From positions 1 to 32,157 of the forward strand of contig CAZMXI010000035.1 in the NCBI GenBank assembly GCA_964570205.1: DNA of 32,157 nucleotides. Reading direction: 5' to 3'. Below the pieces are notes generated by a model. The model saw only the letters and a program-made list of their open reading frames with translations. It did no database searches and had not been told where the DNA came from. Source of the stretch: CAZMXI01 sp964570205 (lineage in GTDB: Bacteria; Planctomycetota; Phycisphaerae; Tepidisphaerales; Tepidisphaeraceae). Shown here in pieces: positions 13,980-23,100 of the stretch. Each line of letters starts with the position of its first letter. Position 1 is the first letter of the stretch. Made by a program: the position numbers and the translations under genes.

Positions 13980-16900
13980 CTATACCCCATCCGCCGTTCC
14001 CGGCAGGAAGCAGAGCTTGCCTTCGCCGGTGAGGTAATACACGCCGCCGTCCACCGCCTGCCATGCGGTGATCTTCGCCGGCTCGGCGAAAGTCTGTTCA
14101 TAGGATCGCGCGCCGCTCTCCGTCGCCTTGCGGGTATCGTTGGCCGGCAGCAATCGGCGATAGAAGAACTGAAGCGTCCAGGTCTTGTCGTCGCCGTTGG
14201 GATTCCCGGGCAGGATGGCGTATTCGCTCGTAAGCATCAGGGAGCGCGGCTGGGCAACGACGTTCTGAGCGAAGCTGGTCGCGGGAGACGTCTCCTCCGT
14301 CAGGTGGTACGCCAGATAGGAGTTTCTGCTCGCCACGTACAGGCGCTGGCCGACGATGCGCATCGTGGTGTCGATGTCCTGCCGCCCCGCGCCGGTGTTC
14401 AGCAGGTTCTGGCTGTTGCCCAGCGCCAGCGCGCGGCGCTCGATGAACTGCCCGCCATCGCTCACGGCCAGCACTTTCCGGCCGAACAGAGCAAGGTGAT
14501 CCGCGCGGGTCAGGCCGGCGAAGCTGCGCGAGGTGTTGGCCCAGCTTGCCTGGCTGTTGTCGCCGTACAGATCCTTCGCGGCGATCCAGCGCGGACCGGT
14601 CCAGACCAGGATGCCTTCGCCCGACAGCACGCAGTTCAGCGGATAGTCGGTGCCCTTGGCCTCCCATGTCCTGCGGAAGACCTCAAGCCCGTCGATGTTG
14701 TCGAACGCCGCCACATGCACCCGCGATCCGTCGACGATGCGCGCCACGGTGAACTCGTCATTGGCCAGAAGCTGCGCGATACCCTGCCCCGCGGGCAGCC
14801 TGGTCTGCCAGACCAGCTTGCCGCCGGCGGCATCCACCACGAACACCCGGCCGGCGCTCGTGGCGCCGATCACCTGGTCCAGATTGGCTGTCAGGTGCAG
14901 AAGCTGCTCCTGAGCCGGCGCATTGGCCTGCTGGGCAACGACCGGCCCGGTGAACGCCTCCGCAGTCGCATCGACGGCCGGAGGCAGCTCCCACAGGTTG
15001 AGCCGCCACGCGGTATCACCCTTGTCGGCGTCAATAACCGCAACCTGCTCGCCGTTCCACACCAAAAGTTGCTTCTGCAGCCACAGCAGTCCGGAGGCCT
15101 GACGCTGCAATGCCTGACTTGACCACATCGGCTCGGTCTTGCCGGCGGGATAACAGACAATCTGGTTGTTCGACCACCCGATGATGCGATCGAAACGGTC
15201 GGTGCGGCGCGGTTCCGCCGGGCGCAACAGCGCCTGCACGTTCGGGATCGCGCGCACATCCTTCAGCGCCAACGGTGCGGGCTTTTTCCGCGGCGCGGGC
15301 AGGCGGCTGTCGGGCACATGCTCGGTCAGCAGGCTGTCCTGCATCGCCTGGAGCGCGGCAACCGCCTCCCCGATCGTGGCGGCCTTCCGCCCATCGGCCG
15401 TCGCCAGTTCCCGACCATCGGGAAGATAGAACGGCACGGCCAGCTTCAGGTCATTCATCCCCGCGCCAACCCACTGCAACCGCCCCAGCGCCGCCTCGGC
15501 GTTGCCACGCCTGAGATGATTGCGCGCGATGGACTCGATGAGCTGAGCCTCCTCCGGTCCGCTGCGCAGGCGCGACTTGTACTTGCTCCACATCTGCCGC
15601 AGCACGCGAATCGCCAGCCGCGGCTGACGGGTGGCCTCGTACGACTGAGCCGCGGCCATCAGCGCGCGGGGCGCCGCCTCGGCGTTGGGGAAGCGATCCG
15701 CAATCGCCATCAGCTCATCCGGCTTGCGCTCGGCCTGAAGCTGCGCGAGCATTTCCGACGCCTGCTTCTCGAAATCGGCATAAACCGCCGGGCCAAAACG
15801 GCTGATGAGGGTCGCGATCCACTTCTCGGCGGCCTGCCATGCCGGCGACGTCGATCCGCCATCGTTGGCGACATTCACCATGCGCATCTGCGGATTCTGC
15901 AGTATCTCCTGGCAGAGCCGTGTGGCGACGGTGGCGTCAGCCAGCTTGTTTGCGCTCGGCCGCGCCTCCAGGTAACGGGCCCGCGCCACACGGTAGCTCA
16001 CCTGCTGGGGCGCTGTCAGCGCCGCCGCGGCAGCGCGGTCGAAGAAGGCGTCGGCCAGGGGAACCTCGGCGGCTCGCTTGTTGGCCGCGATCCGCTGGGC
16101 GAACATCAGCGCATCGCCGAAGAGTCGGTCGCGCCCGGGACCGTCGCGCATCGCCTGCATGCCGCCCATCACCCGGATAGCCTGGTCCAGCGTGTCGCCG
16201 GCCTCCCGATATTGCCCGGCGCTGAACAGCAGCTCGGCGAAGATCAGCCGGGGCTCGATGTTGCCGGGATCGGCGTTGATGGCATCCTGGTATTTGCGCC
16301 GGGTGACATCCAGATCGGTGTATACGCTGATGTTCTGGCCGTTGGCGATGATCACGTGGTCCGCCGTCGCCAGCACGTTGCCCGAGCCCTCGTCCTCGGC
16401 CCAGGGAGCGTCGTTGTGCGGAAACCGCGATAACAGTCGCCGCCGCTTCATGTCATAGACCCGCAGGGCATCGCGCGTCGGCACGTACATGCGGTCGGTG
16501 CTGACAAAGGGCCGCCCGCGGATCTCATCGCCGAACGTCACCATGTTGTAGATGGAGTCGGGCGTCAGGCGGCGCGAATCGAGCTGGATGGGCCTGCACT
16601 TGGGCCAGTCCAGGATGATGATGCCGCCGCCGAACGAGGTGCTGCACCCGAGAACCAGCTTGTCATCCATGACGGCCAGCAGCATCGTCAGCCGCACCGG
16701 CTGCGCTTCGACGACCTGGCTGTAGTCGATGGTCCGGTCGATTTCCTTGAGCAGCCCGCCGCTGCCGGCGTCGTAGATCTGAAGCTGTCGCGAATCGGCC
16801 GGCATGACGAACACCTTGCCGTCATGGAGGATCGGCGCGTTGAACTCCCACGGACGTATGGCGTTCTGGTCGGGCAGGGTCGCGGCGCCCCAGCCCATGC

Positions 16901-18683
16901 GCGCCATCGCCATGCGCTGACGCGAGCCCACGGCCGAGTCGTCACGGGGGTAGATGCTCAGCCAGGCTGTCGCGCCGGTGTAGGCATCCAGCGCCGCCAC
17001 GGCGCCGAGGTTGGTCGCCACGAACACCCGGCCGCTGGCGAACGCCAGGTGTGAAAGCGTATCGCCGCCGGGCATGTTCGGCATCGAGCCGACGTTGTTC
17101 GGCATAGTGAGCTGCGCCGAGGCCACATAGCTCGTCCACTTGTGGGCGCGCGTGTTCAGGTCGATGCAGACGACATTGCAGTCCTCCGTGCCCGCGCCGC
17201 CTGTGCCCCGCGCGATCACATAGACGTTGTCGCCCACCACCAGCGGCGAACCGCTGAAGTTCAGGTTGCGGGCGTTGCCGGGATTCATCGGCAGGTCGGC
17301 CGGACTGAGCGGCGACCACCGCTCCCGCCCCGTGGCGCGGTCGAGGCAGACCAGCCTCGTGCCGGGGTTGCCCGCGGGCGCCGCCCCGAAGCCGATGCTG
17401 ATCGGTTCCTGACCCATGATGGCGAGCACGGCGTTGTCCGTCACGGTGACCGAGTACTGCCGCGGCGTCTGCGCGGCGATCACCGCCGTCTGGGCATTCA
17501 GATTCTGCACCACCGGACTGGCGCCGGCGAGCTGATATCGTCCCTGACGCTGCGAATGCGTCTGCTGCCAGCCCGACAGCGGCACGCCGCTCTCCAAGTG
17601 CACGGCGAAAACGTGATAGCCATCCTGAAAGAACAGCTCGCGCCGATCCACCGCCGGCAGCACGTTGATCGACATCCCCATCTGATGGGCGTTCGCCTGC
17701 TGCGCCTCCAGAATCTGCTTCATCGCCGCCGGCACCGGCGGATCGGGCAGCTCGACCTTGTAGATTCTGGCGCCCGGCGCCGGCTCCACAGCCGTCACCA
17801 GGTTGCGCGCCAGATTGCCGTTGGGAGTCGGCCAGGAGTCGGCCGACAGGTTCATCGCCCTCGGCGGCTCCTGCTTCAGAACCTTCTCCAACGCCTGCGA
17901 CAGCGGCATGTCGACGCCGGCCACCGTGCCCAGAACCTCGCCATGCTTGCGGCTCAGTTCGTCGTAAAGCTGCCGGGCCTGCGGCTCGCCGCCCGCCAGG
18001 TGATACGCGACCGCCGTCTGAAAAAGCACCCCCGGCCTCTCCAGGGTCAATGCGGGGTGCAAGGTCAGGAGTTGATCCCCGATCCACGCGGCGGCCGAAA
18101 ATTCGCCATTCTCCAGATACAACTGCATCAGCCGCATCCCCGCCTTCTTGGCCGCGTCCGTCGCGAAGTACTGCGACATCACGCGATGCATCAGCCCCAG
18201 ATCCTGGCCTCTCGCCGATTCCAGCAGCACCGTCGCCGGCGCCTCAAAACGACCGCGATAGACATTCAATCCCTCCAGCGGCCAGCGCGACAGTCGCTCC
18301 TGCACCGCCACCGTCACACTCACGTATTTGACCGGGCGCTCATTCTCGTCAAACTCGATCGCGACGACGCGGTCCTGGTACTTCTCGAGAATCTCCTGGT
18401 AGACGTCCGCCGCTTTGTGCCATTCCTTCAGCCGCTCCATCCGCTTGCCGAGCTCGAACTTGTCGGCCGCGATCGCGCTGTCCTTGACGTAAACACCGGA
18501 ATCCTGGTTGTCCCTGCGGTCCGCCCGGGCATTGACCGCCAGCCCCCTCGCCGGAAGAACCTTCAACTGCGCCAGAGCCCGGTCGCCCTGGATCAGGTCC
18601 GCCACCGGCACCGACAACAGCGCCGCGGCAGCCGCTGCGCAGGCAATTCGCGTTCTCCAATGGCCGCGGTTCTTCACACCCAT
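13980..18683 (-). CDS. Giant exported PQQ-propeller / TPR protein (1567 residues)
   Basis: The protein has an N-terminal signal peptide (IACAAAAAALLSVPVADL core). The visible layout is: TPR-like helices at about residues 75-110 (MERLKEWHKAADVYQEILEKY) and 200-260; a first PQQ-like beta-propeller at about 400-760 with repeats such as LVCLDRATGRERW and VAALDAYTGATAWL; a second TPR/helical block at about 790-1120 (IFAELLFSAGQYREAGDTLDQAIRV); and a second propeller at about 1165-1567 (VAVIDADKGDTAWRLNLW, VFVVDAAGGKLVWQTRL). Such BamB-like repeats are often structural rather than quinone-binding, and I see no dehydrogenase catalytic motif. The start is supported by AAGGAG 5-6 bp upstream. The gene lies 85 bp downstream of mtnP. 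The function is unknown. A scaffold or sensor role in the envelope is plausible. Confidence 0.88.
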   Translation of the reverse strand: MGVKNRGHWRTRIACAAAAAALLSVPVADLIQGDRALAQLKVLPARGLAVNARADRRDNQDSGVYVKDSAIAADKFELGKRMERLKEWHKAADVYQEILEKYQDRVVAIEFDENERPVKYVSVTVAVQERLSRWPLEGLNVYRGRFEAPATVLLESARGQDLGLMHRVMSQYFATDAAKKAGMRLMQLYLENGEFSAAAWIGDQLLTLHPALTLERPGVLFQTAVAYHLAGGEPQARQLYDELSRKHGEVLGTVAGVDMPLSQALEKVLKQEPPRAMNLSADSWPTPNGNLARNLVTAVEPAPGARIYKVELPDPPVPAAMKQILEAQQANAHQMGMSINVLPAVDRRELFFQDGYHVFAVHLESGVPLSGWQQTHSQRQGRYQLAGASPVVQNLNAQTAVIAAQTPRQYSVTVTDNAVLAIMGQEPISIGFGAAPAGNPGTRLVCLDRATGRERWSPLSPADLPMNPGNARNLNFSGSPLVVGDNVYVIARGTGGAGTEDCNVVCIDLNTRAHKWTSYVASAQLTMPNNVGSMPNMPGGDTLSHLAFASGRVFVATNLGAVAALDAYTGATAWLSIYPRDDSAVGSRQRMAMARMGWGAATLPDQNAIRPWEFNAPILHDGKVFVMPADSRQLQIYDAGSGGLLKEIDRTIDYSQVVEAQPVRLTMLLAVMDDKLVLGCSTSFGGGIIILDWPKCRPIQLDSRRLTPDSIYNMVTFGDEIRGRPFVSTDRMYVPTRDALRVYDMKRRRLLSRFPHNDAPWAEDEGSGNVLATADHVIIANGQNISVYTDLDVTRRKYQDAINADPGNIEPRLIFAELLFSAGQYREAGDTLDQAIRVMGGMQAMRDGPGRDRLFGDALMFAQRIAANKRAAEVPLADAFFDRAAAAALTAPQQVSYRVARARYLEARPSANKLADATVATRLCQEILQNPQMRMVNVANDGGSTSPAWQAAEKWIATLISRFGPAVYADFEKQASEMLAQLQAERKPDELMAIADRFPNAEAAPRALMAAAQSYEATRQPRLAIRVLRQMWSKYKSRLRSGPEEAQLIESIARNHLRRGNAEAALGRLQWVGAGMNDLKLAVPFYLPDGRELATADGRKAATIGEAVAALQAMQDSLLTEHVPDSRLPAPRKKPAPLALKDVRAIPNVQALLRPAEPRRTDRFDRIIGWSNNQIVCYPAGKTEPMWSSQALQRQASGLLWLQKQLLVWNGEQVAVIDADKGDTAWRLNLWELPPAVDATAEAFTGPVVAQQANAPAQEQLLHLTANLDQVIGATSAGRVFVVDAAGGKLVWQTRLPAGQGIAQLLANDEFTVARIVDGSRVHVAAFDNIDGLEVFRRTWEAKGTDYPLNCVLSGEGILVWTGPRWIAAKDLYGDNSQASWANTSRSFAGLTRADHLALFGRKVLAVSDGGQFIERRALALGNSQNLLNTGAGRQDIDTTMRIVGQRLYVASRNSYLAYHLTEETSPATSFAQNVVAQPRSLMLTSEYAILPGNPNGDDKTWTLQFFYRRLLPANDTRKATESGARSYEQTFAEPAKITAWQAVDGGVYYLTGEGKLCFLPGTADGV

Positions 18684-18768
18684 CGAGGCTCCTTGCAGAG
18701 AGTTCGAAACTCAAGCTCCGGTTCGCTCTTGCACCAGGAGACTGAACCCTGAACTCGGAAACGGCGCG

Positions 18769-19704
18769 TCACGAACCTTCAAAGTACTTGATCCACAGCG
18801 GGGCCAAACGTTGCACCTCTTCGGCGGCAATCCGCCGCTTGTCCGACCAGATGCCCAGCTCCAGCGCCCGATGCGCCGGCGACTCGGGCAGGCTCTCACG
18901 TCGCTCGGCCAGCAGTGCCACCGCCCGCCGCATGACCGCGATCGCATTCTCCGTCGCCGCCTGAAGGTTGGCGATGATCTCCTTCAGAAGCGCCGCCTTG
19001 TCCGTATGGGCCTCCGCCGCACCGGCCGGCTTGCTCCGCCAGCAATCGTAGTCCGTCACCAGCGCAACCAGCGCATAGCTGATTTCGGCCTCCCGCGCCA
19101 ACTTCGCCTCGGGCATGGCCGTCATTCCTATGAGGTCGCCGCCCCACAGCCGATGCATGAGGCTCTCGGCCCGCGTCGAAAACGCCGGGCCTTCCATGCA
19201 CACATAACACCCGCGTTCATGCACCGCGAATCCGCCGCCGTGCTCCACCGGCCCGCCGGCGATGGTTTTGCCGGCTTCAATCAGGATTTGACGGAGCACC
19301 GGGCAGAATGGTTCCGCAAACTCCACATGCACCGCCGCGCCCTCGAAGAACGTGCCCGCCCGCCTGCCGGTCTTGTCAATAATCTGATCGGGAATCACCA
19401 GGTCGCGAGGACTGAACTCATCCCGCAGACTCCCCACAGCACCGCTGGCCAGGATGTGCGTGCAGCCGAGTTGCTTCAGCGCGAATATATTCGCCTGGCT
19501 GGGCACCTGCGTCGGGTTCAGCGTGTGCCCCGGCCCGTGGCGCGAAAGAAACAGCAGCGGCAATCCATGCCACTCGGTCTCGACAATCGCATCGCTCGGT
19601 CTGCCGAAAGGCGTTTTGACCTCATGAATCACGCCATTGGTTTGCGATCCAAGCATCGCCCCTAACCCAGATCCGCCAATCAGCCCAACTTTAATCTGGC
19701 TCAT
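18769..19704 (-). CDS. mtnP: S-methyl-5'-thioadenosine phosphorylase
   Basis: MtnP phosphorolyses methylthioadenosine, the by-product of polyamine and related syntheses, to adenine and methylthioribose-1-phosphate in methionine salvage. The 311-residue protein has the family features: GLIGGSGLG phosphate loop at residues 7-15, FLSRHGPGHTLNPTQVPSQANIFALK (about 52-77), ASGAVGSLRDEFSPRDLVIPDQIIDKT, CYVCMEGPAFSTRAES with the substrate-contacting Met-Glu, and MTAMPEAKLAREAEISYA followed by TDYDCW. The length is slightly above the usual 270-290 because of a C-terminal extension. The start ATG lacks a clear Shine-Dalgarno. A strong minus-strand terminator lies about 120 bp upstream with its own promoter before it, so mtnP could be controlled by an attenuator. 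The closely related PNP family is a less likely alternative. Confidence 0.92.
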   Translation of the reverse strand: MSQIKVGLIGGSGLGAMLGSQTNGVIHEVKTPFGRPSDAIVETEWHGLPLLFLSRHGPGHTLNPTQVPSQANIFALKQLGCTHILASGAVGSLRDEFSPRDLVIPDQIIDKTGRRAGTFFEGAAVHVEFAEPFCPVLRQILIEAGKTIAGGPVEHGGGFAVHERGCYVCMEGPAFSTRAESLMHRLWGGDLIGMTAMPEAKLAREAEISYALVALVTDYDCWRSKPAGAAEAHTDKAALLKEIIANLQAATENAIAVMRRAVALLAERRESLPESPAHRALELGIWSDKRRIAAEEVQRLAPLWIKYFEGS

Positions 19705-19823
19705 CGAAGCACTTTATGCCACGCCGCGCCTTCGTGCCAGTCGCCCGAGACCGACGCCCGCGATGGCCACCGCCCCAAAATCAGACAAAATGTCGCAGGG
19801 GGTGCCCAGCGCAAGCAACAGGC

Positions 19824-19862
19824 AAAAAAAAGACCCCGTAGGCGTGGGTGAGACCTACGGGG
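19824..19862 (-). terminator. Canonical intrinsic terminator upstream of mtnP
   Basis: On the minus strand CCCCGTAGG and CCTACGGGG (plus 19834-19842 and 19854-19862) form a perfect 9-bp stem around an 11-nt loop. They are followed by TC and eight T residues (the A-run at 19824-19831). The orientation is unambiguous, because the plus-strand reading has no T-run. No protein gene ends here, so it must end either a small RNA or an mtnP leader. Confidence 0.88.
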
Positions 19863-19953
19863 CAAGGAGGGGAGAAACACTTCGCATCGTTGGTACGATG
19901 ATTATCGGCACCGGGTTCGAAAGATCTTCAGGAAAAATTAATCCTTCGTCCTG
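19824..19953 (-). ncRNA. Candidate small RNA or mtnP attenuator leader (about 130 nt)
   Basis: The stretch between a consensus-like promoter (19960-19988) and an intrinsic terminator (19824-19862) has no convincing ORF. The only ATG frame found gives a 10-residue peptide without a ribosome-binding site. The RNA would contain a short hairpin closed by CAGGA and TCCTG (about 19925-19952). Next comes a perfect 6-bp hairpin CATCGT-ACCA-ACGATG (plus 19885-19900). An unpaired C-rich stretch follows, TTTCTCCCCTCCTTG, complementary to a Shine-Dalgarno core, and then the terminator. It matches no RNA family I know; SAM-I, 6S, SRP and tmRNA signatures are absent. Two readings fit: a trans-acting small RNA, or a leader whose terminator gates mtnP 120 nt downstream. 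The rest of the 19705-20156 gap holds only the upstream regions of mtnP and ydbH. Confidence 0.55.
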
Positions 19954-19959
19954 TCGATT

Positions 19960-19988
19960 TATCTACTTTGATCCAAAGTAGTTGTCAA
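19960..19988 (-). promoter_or_regulatory. Promoter with consensus -35 box for the orphan RNA
   Basis: On the minus strand a perfect TTGACA (19983-19988) is followed after 17 bp by TAGATA (19960-19965), a weaker -10. The start of transcription would be near 19953. The AT-rich setting contrasts with the GC-rich surroundings. The spacer is filled by a perfect palindrome (19963-19981). Confidence 0.55.
19963..19981. promoter_or_regulatory. Operator-like palindrome inside the promoter
   Basis: CTACTTTG (19963-19970) and CAAAGTAG (19974-19981) form a perfect 8-bp inverted repeat with a 3-bp spacer. It sits between the -35 and -10 boxes, where a bound dimeric repressor would block RNA polymerase. 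The regulator is unknown. Confidence 0.5.
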
Positions 19989-20156
19989 ATCGTTTGTGTC
20001 TTCGCGGCAGGCTTTTTTCCAGAATTTCGGGCGAGCCACTCTCACCGCCGCCCCAGAATGGCTGTAAATTGATGCAAGCCCATATCTTATGGACTATGTC
20101 ATAATCTTACGATACTTTCGATGCCCCTATTCGCATTTTCGTAAGCCGAATTACCG

Positions 20157-23100
20157 ATGGTAGAGCCCCAAGAACAACCCGACCCGGAAAAAGAGAAGCA
20201 CCCCCGAATGGGGTGGGCGTCCGCTCGAAAATGGAGTGCCCGCGTTCTAAAGGTCCTCATCGCGACAGTCGCCCTTGTCTTGACCATCCAGGTGCTGCTG
20301 CTGCCTTTGGTCGTCCGCAAGGCTGTCTCTCTCGCACTGGCCGGCATCGGCATCGAGAATGTGCAGTTCACCGTGCGGAACGCCTCCTTCTTCAGCACCG
20401 ATTTGCACAACGTGATCCTCAGCCCAGGCCAGCCCGGCCGAATTGGGGCGATCACCGTCGATTACACGCTCGCCTCGCTGCTCAAAGGACGAGTTAACGC
20501 AGTCCGGCTAATCGGCGCTGAAGTGCAGGTGTCCTTTCAGGATGGCAAGCTGGACCTCGGCCCGCTGAAGATCAAGAGAAGCCAGGATGGCGGCAAGTCT
20601 CTGCCTTTCGACTGCGTGGAGCTGCGCGCATCCACGCTCGCCCTGATCTGGGAACAGCATCGGCTGTGGGTGCCGGCCGAAGGAACCATCCGCAATCAGC
20701 CCGGCGACGACCTGGCCTTGGATTTCGCGGTTCGCCTCCAGGGCACGCAGGCCCAACTCACCGGAAACCTCAGCAGCGACGCCACCAAGGTGGACCTGTC
20801 GCTGGAGGCCGCGAATCTCGACACCGGCGCGCTATCGGCCGCCGTGCCGACGAAGCTGTCGCTCTATGTACCGGCGCTGGGGCGCGGCAACCTGAACCTC
20901 AAAGCCCGTTTCACACAGGACCAGATCGGCCGGAAGCTGTCGGCCACCGCCTCGGCCAACAAGCTGCGCCTGGGTGGCGAGGTCTTGGGACACCGTGTCG
21001 CCGCAACCGACCTCGGTTTTCTCGCCCATGCGACATTTGACGCAACGTTCGCGCTGTCGGACATCAACGCCGAACTGTCCGCCAGCCGGATCATCATCGA
21101 TGGCGAATTGGCCCGCAACGTCACCCTCAAGGCATTCACGACCGGCAGTCAGCTCTCCGCCGATTTCCTGGCCGAGGGTAATTACTGGAAGATCCGCAGC
21201 CTTCAACTCCTGGCGCCTTTCCCCCTCCCGGCTCAGGGCGACCTGACCGTCAAAGCCGGCTTCGGCATCGACGGCTCGATGCCGCAGTGGCTCGTCACAA
21301 CGCTGCTGGGTCGAGGCCTGGATGTCAGCGCGCTGGGCATGGCGACCGCTGACGGCAGCGCAACCCTGACGGTGCCGCTGAGCCGTCCGGCGGATTGGCG
21401 GGCGGCCGCCTCCGTGCATGCATCGCTCAAATCCGGCGACCTGAGGATGCTCGGCAGCGGCACAACACTGCGGGGACTGGGCGGAAGCCTCATCCTCGAA
21501 GGCACGGCATCCGCCAAGGGCGCCCAGGCGAAACTGCTGCCCGGCACGGAGTTCTGGGTGAGCGAGGTCCAGAGCCTCCAGGTTCCGGCGGAGTTCCGCA
21601 AGACCGATCAAGCCAGGCCGCTGGTCGAGGTGGCTCTGTCTGACGCCCCCGCCGATTTCTCGCTTGACCTGGCCGACGAGGCCAGGCCGTGGCAATTGAA
21701 CGCCAGGTCGTTGACGGTCACGCTGCCGCCCGTGGCCGTGAATGCCGGCAAGGGCCGGCTCTCGGCCGGTGATTTGTCGGCCACCCTGCGCCTTGCGGCC
21801 AAGGCCTGCGCTGATGCCGTCACCATCCATGCTCTCGATGGCTCGCAGATTGCTGTGCAGTCCATCGCTGGCGGAACCGAGGACCAACCGTTGAAGGTTG
21901 AGCCGTGGAAGCTGCTGCTCGCCGCCAGCGCTGAACCGCTGGTGCGCGTGGAGCCCGCCGATCAGGGCTTCGCCACCCGAGTGACGTTCTCCGCGCACGC
22001 TGCCGAGGCGGTTTCGGCCACGCTCGGCGCGGTCTCGGCAAAGATAGGCAAGCTGGACCTCTCCGGCGCGGCGTCGATGACGGTCGGAGGCGCCGCCATC
22101 GAAACCCGCATCGGCCTCGACCAGACCACCGTCAGCAGGGGCTCGGAACTGGCAATCACGGGTATTGTCGCGGATATCCCCATCACCCTCGGCGCGGCCG
22201 ATGGCCGGGCAGGACAATTCCGCATCGATTCGGTCCGCTATGGCCAGACGAAGTTGCCCCCCATCGTCGGAGAAGCCGCCCTGCACGACATGGTCGCCCG
22301 GTTCACCGCCAGGACCAGGCTTCTCAAGGACGTCGGCGAACTCGATGCCTCAGGGCGAATCGACATGACAACGCTTAACGGTGAGTTAACCGCCCGGGCG
22401 CCGCGGTTCAAAATCGAAGACACCAACGCCATCGCAACCCTGGTGCCGGCGGTCCAGGGCAACCAGATCACCGGGACATTCGCCTTGGATGCGGCCGTCA
22501 AGCTCATTGGGGGTCGGCCGGCGCCGCTGATTACCTTGGAGATGCAGGATGCCGGCGTGGCGAATCAAAAGGCCAAGCGCTCGGCCAGGGGCATCAGCGG
22601 AAAGGTCGTCCTGGACAGCTTCTCGCCCCTGACAACGCAGGGCGGGCATGAAATCCGTGTTGCGGAGGCAAAGGTCGGCCAACTCTCCTTCACGAACGGT
22701 GTCTTTACTTTCAGAGTCGAGGATGTCGATAAGTACCATCTGGAAGGTATGAAGTTCGACTGGGCCGACGGTAGCCTGTACGTCCAGTCTTTTCGGCTGG
22801 ACTTGGACGAACCATCCATCCCGCTGAATATCTCGGCGGATCGGCTGGGCTTGTCCAAGGTGCTGTCCGCGTTCATCGAAGGCACGGTGGCCGGGCAGGG
22901 TGTGCTTTATGGGCGCCTGCCGGTGCGGGTCCACTGGCCGCAGAAAAGGGTCGCCGGCCTGATGCGGACACAGTGGTCGAACCCGCAGGTTGAGCTGGAT
23001 GAAGGTTTTCTATATGCCACGCCCGACGGCGTGCGGCTTCAGTTTGGCGAGCCGGAGACGCTGATCGGCAGCGCCCTGGATGCCGGCAAGATTGCGCCGA

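Noticed and set aside
17142..18752. 536-residue plus-strand ORF opposite the giant propeller protein
   Set aside because: Antisense shadow with His/Arg/Gln-rich low-complexity composition; the minus-strand protein has a signal peptide, repeats and a ribosome-binding site.
19905..19925. tRNA T-loop-like GGTTCGA on the plus strand
   Set aside because: The flanking bases cannot form the T-stem, and no acceptor, D or anticodon arms are found around it.
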